A stretch of DNA of 64,000 nt, taken from Poriferisodalis sp965116245 (GTDB lineage Bacteria; Actinomycetota; Acidimicrobiia; Acidimicrobiales; Poriferisodalaceae). The stretch is taken from positions 682,001 through 746,000 of the forward strand of contig OZ220497.1 in assembly GCA_965116245.1 (NCBI GenBank), read 5' to 3'. Below the pieces are notes generated by a model. That model saw nothing but the letters and a program-made list of their open reading frames with translations. It did not search any database and was not told the origin of the DNA. Made by a program: the position numbers and the translations under genes. Within the stretch, counting starts at the first letter, position 1, and each line of letters opens with the position of its first letter. Below are positions 18,651 to 27,688 of this stretch, in pieces.

Positions 18651-19430
18651 CTAATACGGCGCGGTGCCGCCGTCAATGGAGATCAACGAACCGCTGATCC
18701 CGCCTCCCGCAGGTGAGCCCAGCAGCACGCACAACTCGGCGACGTCGCCGACCTCGTTCAACCGCTTGATGGCGGACTCCTGAGCAAACTGATCCAGCAA
18801 CTGTTCATAGGTGAGGCCCATGGCTTCGGCTGCAGGTGGACCCTCCACAGCCATGATGTCGGTCTCAATTGCGCCGGGGCATACAGCGTTCACCGTTATG
18901 CCGAGCGGGCCCACTTCTTGTGCCGCCGACTTCACCAGGCCATTGATGGCATGTTTCGCGGTCACATAGATGGAGATTCCGGGTTTACCGACTTTGCCTT
19001 CAACCGACGACATCGCGATGATGCGGCCGGTGCGGCGAGGAATCATGTGGCCGAGCGCTGCCCGCATCGTCCAAAAGGTGTGCCAGAGATTCCACTCCAG
19101 CGAATCGGCAAGAGCCTCATCGGTTAGGTCTGCGACTGGGGCGTGGCCGCTCGCGCCGCCAGCGTTTGCAAACAGGATGTCAAGCTGGCCGAACCGCTCG
19201 ACTGTGCCGTTGACGATGGCCTCGCAGTCAGCTCGCCGCTTCACATCGCCAGCAATGAAATGCACCTGATCGCCAGCGTCCATCTCTTCCAGTGCTTGTG
19301 CGCCCTTATCCGGACTGCGGCCGTTGATGACCACGCTTGCGCCTTCTCGCACGAAAGCCTCCGCTGTGGCGCGCCCGATGCCGCGTGTGCCGCCCGTAAT
19401 GCATGCAACTAGTCCAGCGAGTTCGGCCAT
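18651..19430 (-). CDS. Short-chain dehydrogenase/reductase (SDR)
   Basis: A 259-residue SDR. The cofactor motif is TGGTRGIGRA, the structural motif ANAGG, and the active site SSVEGKVGKPGISIYVTAK. The ATG at 19430 is used rather than the adjacent TTG. It lies immediately upstream of its paralogue on the same strand (about 70 bp between them), so both are probably made together. The gap contains repeats of GCGGCA..TAG that echo this gene's own last codons (GGCGGCACC...TAG). Confidence 0.9.
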   Translation of the reverse strand: MAELAGLVACITGGTRGIGRATAEAFVREGASVVINGRSPDKGAQALEEMDAGDQVHFIAGDVKRRADCEAIVNGTVERFGQLDILFANAGGASGHAPVADLTDEALADSLEWNLWHTFWTMRAALGHMIPRRTGRIIAMSSVEGKVGKPGISIYVTAKHAINGLVKSAAQEVGPLGITVNAVCPGAIETDIMAVEGPPAAEAMGLTYEQLLDQFAQESAIKRLNEVGDVAELCVLLGSPAGGGISGSLISIDGGTAPY

Positions 19431-19624
19431 CAACCCCTGCCTACGTAGCCCGTGGCTCTGTAACCCTTTAGCCCCGAAGGGATTGTAGACACGTGCCGAC
19501 TGCGCACTGTGCGAGGCGGGCTTGGGGCCAAGTCAGACGTAGCCAAGACTGTGCCCCCAGCATTGGCTTGCCAACAGTGGGTGGGCGGGGCCCTCATCTA
19601 CGCCGCGTGTCTACGCTGTGCGCT

Positions 19625-20422
19625 GTGGATGCTTCTATTGGCTCACTGCTGAGCTTGGACGGCCGAGTCGCGCTGGTTACCGGCGGAGCGACCGGCATCG
19701 GCGAAGGCATCGCCCGCACACTTAGTGCCGCCGGGGCATCAGTGACTATCGGTGATATTGACGTGACCGGTGCCACGCGCGTCGCCGGGGAGATCGGTGG
19801 GAAGGCGGTGCGACTAGATGTCACCGACCCGGTGCAGGCCAACGAGGTAGTCGGTGGCATTGACGGGCTCAACCTGTTGGTGAACAACGCTGGCACCTAT
19901 CGCGAGGCGGGCAGCATCTTGGATCAATCCGTTGAGAGCTGGCAACGCTCCATTGACGTCAACTTGGCGGGGCTGTTCAACTGCTCCAAGCCTGCGGCGG
20001 CATCTATGGTCAACAGCGGTCACGAAGGCACAATCGTGATCATCGCGTCAGTTGACGGTGTGCTGCCCTGTCTTGGGACGGGTTACGACTCGGCCAAGGC
20101 CGCCGCCATCCAGTTCACACGCAGCCTCGCCGTTGATTTGGCGCCGCACGGCATCCGTGTGAACGCCGTCAGTCCCGGCCACGTACCCGTGCCGACGCTG
20201 ACCAAAATGCGCTCCGGCGAGCTTCCACCACTTTGGCCACAAGACCCCTCAGTTAGTGGCCTGATGGGTCCTTTGATGGCGCAGCGTTCGTCGAACATTC
20301 CGCTTGGGCGCTCCGCTGAGGTCGCAGAGATCGCCAATGCCGTGCTGTTCTTGTCGAGCGCCGCATCCAGTTACGTCACCGGCCAGAACCTTGCCGTCGA
20401 TGGAGGATGGACACTCATATGA
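19625..20422 (+). CDS. Short-chain dehydrogenase/reductase (SDR)
   Basis: An SDR of about 265 residues. The open frame runs back to 19493, but the residues before 19625 are unlike any SDR. A GTG at 19625 gives the usual short lead before LSLDGRVALVTGGATGIG; no ribosome site distinguishes it from the GTG at 19607, so the start is uncertain. NNAG and the catalytic GYDSAK follow. DIDVTGA after the second strand suggests NAD preference. Its stop overlaps the next gene's ATG, so it is coupled to a SnoaL-like protein. Confidence 0.87.
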   Translation: MDASIGSLLSLDGRVALVTGGATGIGEGIARTLSAAGASVTIGDIDVTGATRVAGEIGGKAVRLDVTDPVQANEVVGGIDGLNLLVNNAGTYREAGSILDQSVESWQRSIDVNLAGLFNCSKPAAASMVNSGHEGTIVIIASVDGVLPCLGTGYDSAKAAAIQFTRSLAVDLAPHGIRVNAVSPGHVPVPTLTKMRSGELPPLWPQDPSVSGLMGPLMAQRSSNIPLGRSAEVAEIANAVLFLSSAASSYVTGQNLAVDGGWTLI

Positions 20423-20991
20423 CCAACACGACCAACAGGACCGACGCGACCAACACGCTTCCGCGTGCTGTGCGACCCGGCCAGGGTCCCGCAGTGAGCG
20501 ACCCATACCCGCCCCGGCACATCGGCAGCGCCGACCGGGCCGAGATCGTTCAGCTCACTATCGACTACTGCTGGGCCTTAGACACACGTGACTGGGAGGT
20601 GTTGCGCCGCGTCTTCACGTCAGACGCAGTGACCGACTTGGGTATGGGCGGTCAACGAGGCGTCGATGAAATCATCGCCCGCATCGCAGGTGCGCTCACA
20701 CCACTAGACGACAGCCAGCACTTCGTGGGCAATCACCAGGTGCGGATTGACGGTGACACGGCACGTGGGCGCTGCTACCTGCGCGCTCAGCATGTGCGCG
20801 AGATGCCCGACGGACGTGACATATTCGAGATCGGCGGCCGCTACGAGGATGGATACGTCAGGACCGCAGACGGCTGGCGTATCTGTGAGCGCACCGTCAT
20901 CCCGATGTGGCGCGACGGCAACGTTGAGGTTGTGATGCCGCCAAGAAGAGCATCGGGCGATAGCGCGACAGGTGTTAGTGACGCGGGTTGA
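20419..20991 (+). CDS. SnoaL-like / NTF2-fold protein
   Basis: A 190-residue NTF2-fold protein. The ATG at 20419 overlaps the SDR stop (ATGA) and sits 11 bp after GGAGGA; an ATG 12 bp earlier abuts that site and is less likely. Family features are IVQLTIDYCWALDTRDWEVL (the first helix with the conserved aspartate), VFTSDAVTDLGMG and the closing strands GGRYEDGYVRTADGWRICER. This matches SnoaL_4-type proteins found next to dehydrogenases and ring oxygenases. Function is unassigned beyond a probable role in the same pathway as the preceding SDR. Confidence 0.82.
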   Translation: MTNTTNRTDATNTLPRAVRPGQGPAVSDPYPPRHIGSADRAEIVQLTIDYCWALDTRDWEVLRRVFTSDAVTDLGMGGQRGVDEIIARIAGALTPLDDSQHFVGNHQVRIDGDTARGRCYLRAQHVREMPDGRDIFEIGGRYEDGYVRTADGWRICERTVIPMWRDGNVEVVMPPRRASGDSATGVSDAG

Positions 20992-21022
20992 GTCCCGCTG
21001 CGTCTAGGCCCCGACAGCCCTC

Positions 21023-21931
21023 CTAGGCTCCAGCCGCAGCGTCGGCCCGAATGACTTGAGCACCGGTGGGGTCCACCAACATGCCGTGTACCCACTGGTT
21101 GTGCGCGTGACCAACATGTTGCAGGCCGAATGCCTGCTGCAGTGCCTGCGGAAAGCCCATTGCGTCTACCGACTGGTTCACCGACATCTTCGCCAGCTTC
21201 AAACCCATGCTCGGCCGCGATGCAATACGCATTGCGAGGTCCAGAGTGGCCTGCGACAGTTCCTCACGCGGTACCACCCTGTTCACCATTCCTACATCGC
21301 GTGCTTCGTCAGCCGACATTGATTCCCCGGTGAACAACAGCTCCTTGGCTCGGCGGGCGCCCAGCTCAAACGCGTGCGCGAAGTACTCAACGCCGTTGAC
21401 TCCGAAGGCCACGACAGGGTCGGAGAAGGTGGCATCCTCGCTAGCCACCACTAGATCGCAGGGCCAGACCAACATTAAGCCGCCAGCAATCACCTTGCCT
21501 TGAACTTGGGCGATGGTCGGTTTGGGTATGTCGCGCCACCGTGCGCACATGCCCATGTAGATCTCTTGCTCGGTTGACATCCAACCCTCTGCACCAGGTT
21601 TAGCGAAGCCCGCTACCGGCCCAACGGTGCCGAAACTGTCCATGGAGGACCGGTCGCGCAGATCATGGCCCGAGGAGAAGTGCTTCCCGTTGGCGCCGAG
21701 AATGATCACCTTTACATCGTCGTCGCCTGCTGCGGTGTCAAATGCGCGCGTCAGCTCATACAGCATCAACTTGTCTTGCGCGTTGGCCGTCTCTGGACGA
21801 TTCAGAATGATGCGAGCAACGCCATCGGCTGGCGTTTCGTAAGTGATTCGCTCGTAACCGTTCGTTGAAGTCTGACTCGCTGTGCTGGTAGCTGTGCTGA
21901 TATTGGTGCCCTGAGGCTCTGTTTCGCTCAT
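21023..21931 (-). CDS. Enoyl-CoA hydratase/isomerase family protein
   Basis: About 302 residues of the crotonase fold. The oxyanion-hole segments are ILGANGKHFSSGHDL and QVQGKVIAGGLMLVWPCDLV. The usual second catalytic glutamate position lies in the DATFSDPVVAFGVNG region, where a clear Glu is not obvious, so it may catalyse a reaction other than simple hydration. The start MSETEP at 21931 is preferred; the frame is open 12 codons further. A Thr/Ser-rich stretch precedes the domain. This links the cluster to CoA-ester side-chain or ring breakdown. It is divergent from the DUF1330 gene and convergent with the SnoaL gene. Confidence 0.87.
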   Translation of the reverse strand: MSETEPQGTNISTATSTASQTSTNGYERITYETPADGVARIILNRPETANAQDKLMLYELTRAFDTAAGDDDVKVIILGANGKHFSSGHDLRDRSSMDSFGTVGPVAGFAKPGAEGWMSTEQEIYMGMCARWRDIPKPTIAQVQGKVIAGGLMLVWPCDLVVASEDATFSDPVVAFGVNGVEYFAHAFELGARRAKELLFTGESMSADEARDVGMVNRVVPREELSQATLDLAMRIASRPSMGLKLAKMSVNQSVDAMGFPQALQQAFGLQHVGHAHNQWVHGMLVDPTGAQVIRADAAAGA

Positions 21932-21986
21932 AGGTTCACCGTAGTCACCGCCTGCGACACGTCGCACGGCCTGCTAGACCGTCCAC

Positions 21987-22274
21987 ATGCCTGCATATCT
22001 CATTGCGAACTACGACGTAGTTGACCCTGACAAGTACAAGGAATACCAGCGCGGCGCGGCGCCCATCATGGCCGGAGGTGGCAAGCTGCTGGTGCTAGAT
22101 CCAGCATCGGTCATCGCCGAAGGCGACGCTGGCGCGCAGACAGTGGTCATCGAATATCCGACTATGGAGGCAGCCCGAGCTGCGTATGAATCCGAGGAGT
22201 ACCAAGCCGTCCTGGGCATCAGGCTTTCGGCAACTACGAATGGCCGCGCTGTACACGCGAACGGCATTGGCTGA
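21987..22274 (+). CDS. DUF1330 family small protein
   Basis: A 95-residue ferredoxin-like (alpha/beta barrel) protein: PAYLIANYDVVDPDKYKEYQ at the start and TVVIEYPTMEAARAAYESEE in the second half are the family signature. Its length fits the family. DUF1330 proteins are usually found beside catabolic enzymes and no reaction is established. It lies 93 bp before an acyl-CoA dehydrogenase on the same strand. Confidence 0.85.
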   Translation: MPAYLIANYDVVDPDKYKEYQRGAAPIMAGGGKLLVLDPASVIAEGDAGAQTVVIEYPTMEAARAAYESEEYQAVLGIRLSATTNGRAVHANGIG

Positions 22275-22366
22275 ACCAGCCCACCTCACTGCGTGGGCAG
22301 GGCCGCCGGGACAGGCTGGGGTTAGCTGGGCGGCGCAGCCCCAACTGAGCAGTTGAATCAGAGGCC

Positions 22367-23644
22367 ATGACGCAACCCACCGTTGAGGAATTCGCGGCGC
22401 AAGCCGGTCACTGGCTCAGCCAGAACGCCGAACCGAAGTCTGACGCTGAGCCAGCAAGCGACCAGGCTGAGGGAGTCGCCTGGGGCGAAGGCGACTTCAG
22501 TGTGTCGGTGTTCCATGATCTGAGCTTCGCCGAGGAGTCAGAGCTGCTGGAGCGACTCCGAAGCTGGAACCAGCGCAAGGCCGAACAGGGCTACCACGCG
22601 GTGGTGTGGCCCGTAGCCCACGGCGGGCTGGGGCTAACTCCAGCTCATGCGCGGGCATACAGTCGCCTTGAGCGCAGCTACCAAGTGCCTGACAGCCACG
22701 AGTTGTTCAGCGTGACGGTGGGCCTCATGGCGCCCACGGTGCGAGCCTTCGGCACACCTAAGCAACAGCAGCGGTTCATCGGCGACCTGCTGCGAACCGA
22801 CCTGTACTGCTGCCAGCTTTTCTCGGAGCCCGGCGCTGGCTCCGACCTAGCTTCGCTGGGCTGCCGAGCGGTCCGCGACGGGGACGAGTGGATAGTAAAC
22901 GGGCAGAAGGTTTGGAGTTCGGGCGCGCAGTTTGCCGATTTCGGTTTGCTGATCGCCCGGTCGGACCCCGGCCAGCCCAAGCACAAGGGAATGACCGCGT
23001 TCTTGCTGCCGCTTGACCTGGCTGGAGTGACAGTGCGACCGATCAAGCAGATGAGCGGCGGGACGTCGTTCAACGAAGTGTTCTTTGACGATGCCCGCCT
23101 AAGTGACGATCTCAGGATCGGCGCTGAGGGCGAAGGTTGGAAGGTAGCGCTTACCACGCTCGGTTTTGAGCGCGACCATTCGGCGAGTGGCGGTTCGGGT
23201 GGTGGGCGTAGACCGGGCGGGTCGTGGCGCCAGTTGCGTTCGACGGCTGAAGCGTTGGGTGTGACCGACAATCCGGTGGTGCGGGACGCGATGATGCGGC
23301 TGTATGTCGCGCTGCAATCCGAAGGCCACTTGAACCGCCGCGCTGCCGATCTGGCCCGTGGTGGCACTCCCGGACCGGAAGGTTCGCTCGGCAAGCTGAA
23401 GTGGACCGAGGGCATGCGGCTTATGTCCGACACAGTGTCGGCGATCCTGGGCCCTCGCCTGGTGGCCGACACGGGCGAGTGGGGCACCTACGCATGGGGT
23501 GAACATGTTTTGGGTGCTCCCGGTTATCGCATCGCAGGCGGCTCCGATGAGGTGCAGCGCAACATCATTGGCGAGCGGGTGCTGGGGTTGCCCTCAGAAC
23601 CTCGAGTAGACCGTGGCGTGCCCTGGAGCGACATTCCCCGCTGA
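22367..23644 (+). CDS. Acyl-CoA dehydrogenase
   Basis: A 425-residue FAD enzyme. Family signatures are LFSEPGAGSDLASL (FAD/substrate contact, middle domain) and, near the C-terminus, GGSDEVQRNIIGERVLGLP. As in several actinobacterial FadE proteins, the C-terminal motif has glycine where classical enzymes carry the catalytic glutamate (YEGT), so the base must lie elsewhere or the partner must supply it. It would oxidise an acyl-CoA to its enoyl-CoA, fitting with the enoyl-CoA hydratase gene nearby. The following intergenic space contains a five-unit 15-bp repeat. Confidence 0.9.
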   Translation: MTQPTVEEFAAQAGHWLSQNAEPKSDAEPASDQAEGVAWGEGDFSVSVFHDLSFAEESELLERLRSWNQRKAEQGYHAVVWPVAHGGLGLTPAHARAYSRLERSYQVPDSHELFSVTVGLMAPTVRAFGTPKQQQRFIGDLLRTDLYCCQLFSEPGAGSDLASLGCRAVRDGDEWIVNGQKVWSSGAQFADFGLLIARSDPGQPKHKGMTAFLLPLDLAGVTVRPIKQMSGGTSFNEVFFDDARLSDDLRIGAEGEGWKVALTTLGFERDHSASGGSGGGRRPGGSWRQLRSTAEALGVTDNPVVRDAMMRLYVALQSEGHLNRRAADLARGGTPGPEGSLGKLKWTEGMRLMSDTVSAILGPRLVADTGEWGTYAWGEHVLGAPGYRIAGGSDEVQRNIIGERVLGLPSEPRVDRGVPWSDIPR

Positions 23645-23720
23645 GGCCCCAGCGGGTCGGGCCACCAGCAAGAGTGAACCCCAAGTTGCTAGCCCCCAGT
23701 TGTTGAAACAATCAGACTGA

Positions 23721-23795
23721 CACTGGCAGCACAGACACTGACAGAACAGACACAGGCAGCACAGACACAGGCAGAACAGACACGAACAGAAAAGA
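23721..23795. repeat. Five 15-bp tandem units before an SDR gene
   Basis: Five consecutive, slightly varied 15-bp units of the type CACAGGCAGAACAGA run up to the ribosome site of the next gene. The last unit has changed into AAAAGAGG, so the repeat appears to feed the ribosome-binding site itself. Confidence 0.9.
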
Positions 23796-23803
23796 GGACT
23801 GAC

Positions 23804-24559
23804 ATGGATCTCGGTTTGAATGGCAAGAAGGCGCTAGTAACCGGCGCCACCAAGGGCATCGGACGCGCCGTGGCTGAAACGCTGCTTGCAGAGGGTGCGT
23901 CGGTCGCTATCTGTGCGCGCGATGCGGACGGTGTTGCGGCTGCGGTGGAGGAGCTATCCGGCCAAGGAACTGTCTGGGGTAGCGCGGTTGATGCGGGTGA
24001 CCTCGCCAGCTTGACGGCATGGGTCGAGGGCGCTTCGCAGCAGCTTGGTGGGATCGACGTCTACGTACACAACACTTCGGCCAAGCCTCAACGCAAGCTG
24101 GACGACTGGATCAACAACTTCCACGTTGATCTAACTGCACTTGTGGGCGGAGTGAGTGCGGCGCAAGAGGCCTTAGCCGACGGCGGCGGCGCAGTGATCA
24201 GCATCGGTACAACCGCAGTCGTTGAACACTTCGCAACGGGTTCAAGCAGCTATTCGGCCTTCAAGGCAGCAGTCACTAACTGGACTTTGGGCCAAGCTCA
24301 GGTGCTCGGAGCGCAGGGCATTCGCTGCAATGTGGTGCAGCCTGGTCCCATCTTCATTGAGGGCGGTGACTGGAACCGGATCAAGGATCACATGGGCGAC
24401 TTCTACACCGCCACTGAGAGATCGCACCCAGGCGGCGAGCTGGGCACAGCGCAAGATGTTGCTAACGCGGTGGTGTTCTTGGCCTCAGATGCCGCGAAGC
24501 ACATCAACGGTGCGAACCTGACGGTGGACGGTGGCTTTACGAAGCGAGTCAACTATTGA
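23804..24559 (+). CDS. Short-chain dehydrogenase/reductase (SDR)
   Basis: A 251-residue SDR with TGATKGIGRAV. The usual NNAG is replaced by VHNTSA, and the catalytic segment is SSSYSAFK. The ATG is preceded by AAGAGGACTGAC. ICARDAD after the second strand, with an arginine, suggests NADP preference, unlike the other SDRs here. The stop overlaps the TTG start of a ThuA-like gene by 4 bp, so the two are coupled. Confidence 0.9.
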   Translation: MDLGLNGKKALVTGATKGIGRAVAETLLAEGASVAICARDADGVAAAVEELSGQGTVWGSAVDAGDLASLTAWVEGASQQLGGIDVYVHNTSAKPQRKLDDWINNFHVDLTALVGGVSAAQEALADGGGAVISIGTTAVVEHFATGSSSYSAFKAAVTNWTLGQAQVLGAQGIRCNVVQPGPIFIEGGDWNRIKDHMGDFYTATERSHPGGELGTAQDVANAVVFLASDAAKHINGANLTVDGGFTKRVNY

Positions 24560-25359
24560 GTTCCTCTGGTGATGGCAGCGACGGGCCGGTCGTCAATCCG
24601 CCAGCGCGCGTTGACGCACATCTGGTGGCAGGCGGCAAGTATCACGACATTGATTTTGCGCGCGCTGAGCTGCTAAGGCTGCTCGCCGAGCACCCTCACG
24701 TGCGTGTGACAGTCTGGCCCGACTACGAGGCCGCAGATGCCATCTGTGAAGGCGAGTTCCTGGTCAGCTACACCTGCGATGTGCGCCCCTCTCTCCAGGC
24801 GCAAGACACAATTGCCGAGTGGGTGCGCGGTGGTGGACGCTGGGTTGCTCTCCACGGCACGAACGCGGCACTGGATTTAGGGCGTCCGAACGGTGTGGAG
24901 TCACCCCGGGTGTTTCCGAAGTGGGCTCAGACACTCGGAAGCCAGTTCATAGCGCATCCGCCGATTCAGCCCTATCCCGTTGAGGTAGCCGACCCAGCCC
25001 ATTGGTTGGTCGCCGATATTGAGCCGTTCGACACCGACGACGAGCTGTACCTGATGGAGTACCACGACCGAGAGGCGTTGCATCCGCTGTTGCACACGCA
25101 CTGGTCGGGAAATGCGCGCGGTTTCGCCGAGGCCGATTGGGAGGGCGAGGACCACGACAGCACACACCTAATCCAGTACTTGCGGCCGGTCGGCGACGGT
25201 GCCGTGCTCTACAACACACTCGGCCACTGCCGAGGGCACTGGGACATGGCGCCGGTGCTGGCGTACTACCCGACTATTGAGCGGTGCTCGTGGACGAAGC
25301 CTCAGTACTACGAGTTGCTGCGACGCGCGATTCGCTGGGCGCTAGGTGAGACCGCCTGA
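24556..25359 (+). CDS. ThuA-like (glutamine amidotransferase-fold) protein
   Basis: A 267-residue protein with the ThuA-like fold: HLVAGGKYHDIDFARAELLR at the start, DFLV-type strand FLVSYTCDVRP, then WVRGGGRWVALHGTNAALDL, where class-I amidotransferases would have their nucleophile and this family has His-Gly instead. ThuA relatives occur with sugar or trehalose utilisation genes; the reaction is not established. The TTG start overlaps the SDR stop (TTGA). About 125 bp of T/G-rich spacer with CTGATT-like repeats separates it from the convergent P450. Confidence 0.8.
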   Translation: MSSSGDGSDGPVVNPPARVDAHLVAGGKYHDIDFARAELLRLLAEHPHVRVTVWPDYEAADAICEGEFLVSYTCDVRPSLQAQDTIAEWVRGGGRWVALHGTNAALDLGRPNGVESPRVFPKWAQTLGSQFIAHPPIQPYPVEVADPAHWLVADIEPFDTDDELYLMEYHDREALHPLLHTHWSGNARGFAEADWEGEDHDSTHLIQYLRPVGDGAVLYNTLGHCRGHWDMAPVLAYYPTIERCSWTKPQYYELLRRAIRWALGETA

Positions 25360-25484
25360 ATGATCACTGAATGACCAAAGCACCAACGGCTGACTCGCTC
25401 TGATTCTCACTCTGGTTGTCTGAGTTTCTAAGTTGCTGATTGTCTGATTAGCGACTTATCTGGTTATCGACGCTGGATCTGCGC

Positions 25485-26807
25485 TCAGGCAGGTGTTAGC
25501 TGAACGTCGAGGCGCTTCAGTCCGCGCAGCATGAAGCTGGGGTGGTACTCAAACGTGTTGGTGGCGTCAAGCTCAATAGTGGCTAGGCGACGGGTCAGTT
25601 CTTCAAGAGCCACTCTTCCTTCTAGTCGCGACAGAGCTGCCCCCACGCAGAAGTGAATGCCCCGGCCGAACGCCAGATGGCTGGCGGCTCCCTCACGCTG
25701 AGGGCAAAACGACTCTGGGTCGTCAAACATGTCGGTATCGCGGTTAGCGGCGGAGTACATCACCACCACACGTGAGCCTGCCGCGATGTCAACTCCGGCG
25801 ACGGTGGTGTTTTTGCGCACTACTCGGAACATGCCTTGGGTGGGCGTCGATAGGCGCAGCGTTTCTTCAACCACTGCGCGAGCGCTCTCGGGGTCGGCGC
25901 GCAGCGCTTGCCACTGGTCAGGATGTTCGCCCAGCAGGCGCATCATCTCGGTGAGCATCTTCGTCGTGGTTTCGTTGCCAGCCACAAGCAACTGTTGGAT
26001 GATGCTGAGCATCTCCGCCATGGTGAGCGGTTCTTCTGACACCTCGCTGTCGTCAATGCCGTCTTGGTCCCGGTCTATGCGAGCTTGAAGCAGATTAGTC
26101 AAAAGGTCATCTTGTGGCGAGGTTTTGCGAATCTCAATCTGATGGGCAAAGTACTTCTGGTACTCAATCACCTCCCGTTCGGCTTCCACGCGTTCCTCAA
26201 TGCTGATGTTGGTGCCAATGCCCGCGATGGATGCATCACTCCAGCGCTTGAAGTCGGCCAGGCGATCATCGGGAACGTTCAGCGCCTTAGCGATCGTTGT
26301 GACCGGCAGAGGCACCGCGAACGCTTCAACGAAGTCGATCGGGTCGCCGTTAGCCGTTGCAGCCAGCATTTCGTCTATCAGTTGGATGGTTATCTGGCGG
26401 ATAGCTGGCTCTAGGTCTGCGATGACTTTGGGCGTGAACGCCTTGCTGATCAGACGTCGAAAGCGAGTGTGAGCTGGCGGATCTGCTGTCAGCATGGTCC
26501 GCACACGCGCGTAGCCGCCCTCGGTCCGGTACAGGTCGGCCAGTCGTTCAGCCAGTTCGCTACTGATGTAGCCGCTGGTGTCGAACTCCGAGGAGAAGGT
26601 GTCGGTGTCGCGGACTACCTCAACGATGTCCTCGTAGCGGGTGATCAGATACAGCGAAGTGTCACCCAGGGCGGTTTCAAAAACCGGAGCCTCTTCGCGC
26701 ATCCTGGCGTAGTAGGCGTGAGGGCACTGCTGAATCGCAGGGTCAAAAAGCCCGAAATCTCTCAGGTCCACGGTGCCCGCGGATGCCGCGGTGCGATTCT
26801 CAACCAT
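25485..26807 (-). CDS. Cytochrome P450
   Basis: A 440-residue soluble P450. The oxygen-activating I-helix is LLVAGNETTTKML, the K-helix ExxR is EETLR, and the heme thiolate loop is FGRGIHFCVGAALSRLE. The best relatives by eye are CYP142/CYP125-like or terpene-hydroxylating actinobacterial P450s, but no subfamily is claimed. The ATG at 26807 is preceded by GCAAAGG, which lies inside the 11-bp direct repeat bounding the restriction-modification insert. Before that insertion the gene probably followed the LLM oxidoreductase at 28897 by about 15 bp in one operon. Confidence 0.93.
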   Translation of the reverse strand: MVENRTAASAGTVDLRDFGLFDPAIQQCPHAYYARMREEAPVFETALGDTSLYLITRYEDIVEVVRDTDTFSSEFDTSGYISSELAERLADLYRTEGGYARVRTMLTADPPAHTRFRRLISKAFTPKVIADLEPAIRQITIQLIDEMLAATANGDPIDFVEAFAVPLPVTTIAKALNVPDDRLADFKRWSDASIAGIGTNISIEERVEAEREVIEYQKYFAHQIEIRKTSPQDDLLTNLLQARIDRDQDGIDDSEVSEEPLTMAEMLSIIQQLLVAGNETTTKMLTEMMRLLGEHPDQWQALRADPESARAVVEETLRLSTPTQGMFRVVRKNTTVAGVDIAAGSRVVVMYSAANRDTDMFDDPESFCPQREGAASHLAFGRGIHFCVGAALSRLEGRVALEELTRRLATIELDATNTFEYHPSFMLRGLKRLDVQLTPA

Positions 26808-26842
26808 AGGTTTGCCTTTGCATTAATGGACTACATGCGTAG

Positions 26843-27688
26843 CTAAGCACTGGCGTTGAACGGCCGCAGCCGTTCACGTAGTTGCTGCTCAAAGTCAGCA
26901 CGCGGGATTGGTGTCGCTGCCAGCAGTTTCTCGCACGATGCTTCGAGTGTCAGCACTTCCCAGTGTCGCCGGACTAGCTGCCCGTCCACGACTTCGGGCA
27001 CCAGCCAGATCACGTCGCCTGCGTCCAAGTCGTGCGACGGGGCAGCAGATGGGCCGCCTATCGACTCGAAGAACGGACCATCGACAGCTACGGCGATCTT
27101 CGATCCCCACCTGCGCAGAGTCGGCACCTTGACCTGCAACTGCGGAGCGAGCCGCTTAGCCGACGATGAGCGCCAGTCCGGTCGGCGCACCCCGTTCGGG
27201 TACAGCGGCTCTGTGCCTTCGTCTCGCAGATACCGAACGAACTCGTCGTCCATGCCCGGCCCGGAGAAATACACGGCCTGAATTTCTAGCCCGAACCAGC
27301 GAAGATCGTGCTGCTCCGTCGCTACCACTAGGTCGATCTTGCCGGCTGGCTTGCCGCTGTTACCGACCATGAACGGCACTTCGCGGGCGAGCATCGCGTC
27401 CTGCCCAAAACCGACGATCTCGTTCAGCCATCCGAGCAAGAGCCTGTCTTGCTCGAAGCGGCTGGGACACATGATGACGGTTCGACCGGTCACGGACGTG
27501 ATGCGTCCGCGTTCCTCGTCATACTGGCGCATCGAACACACCCCGCCAGTCTTGTTGCACGCACCGGGCCGGTAGGGGCATGGCCGCTCGCGGCGGTTCA
27601 CTGCGGCGTCAGCGTGGCCTTGGCGCTCGCCTGGGGTCAGGTTGAGCAGGTCGTGGCCATACCACTCGGCTATCCCGTAGCTGGTCAC
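26843..27688 (-). CDS. NotI-family type II restriction endonuclease
   Basis: A 281-residue protein resembling the NotI endonuclease family. It carries a four-cysteine set, CPYRPGACNKTGGVC then IMCPSRFEQ (residues 37-72), as in NotI, where four cysteines bind a structural iron. The nuclease core is GKIDLVVAT followed by WFGLEIQAVYFSG, a PD-(D/E)xK variant with Asp, Glu and Gln. It is about 100 residues shorter than NotI itself, so outer specificity parts may differ. The GTG start overlaps the methyltransferase stop (GTGA), a classic coupled restriction-modification arrangement with the methyltransferase first. The target site is unknown. Confidence 0.78.
   Translation of the reverse strand: MTSYGIAEWYGHDLLNLTPGERQGHADAAVNRRERPCPYRPGACNKTGGVCSMRQYDEERGRITSVTGRTVIMCPSRFEQDRLLLGWLNEIVGFGQDAMLAREVPFMVGNSGKPAGKIDLVVATEQHDLRWFGLEIQAVYFSGPGMDDEFVRYLRDEGTEPLYPNGVRRPDWRSSSAKRLAPQLQVKVPTLRRWGSKIAVAVDGPFFESIGGPSAAPSHDLDAGDVIWLVPEVVDGQLVRRHWEVLTLEASCEKLLAATPIPRADFEQQLRERLRPFNASA

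Noticed and set aside
19493..19624. N-terminal extension of the SDR at 19625
   Set aside because: The 44 extra codons are Arg/Cys-rich, unlike SDR lead regions; an internal GTG gives a normal start.
23721..23795. Regular 15-bp repeats as a possible CRISPR array
   Set aside because: Units are contiguous with no unique spacers, too short, and there are no cas genes in the window.
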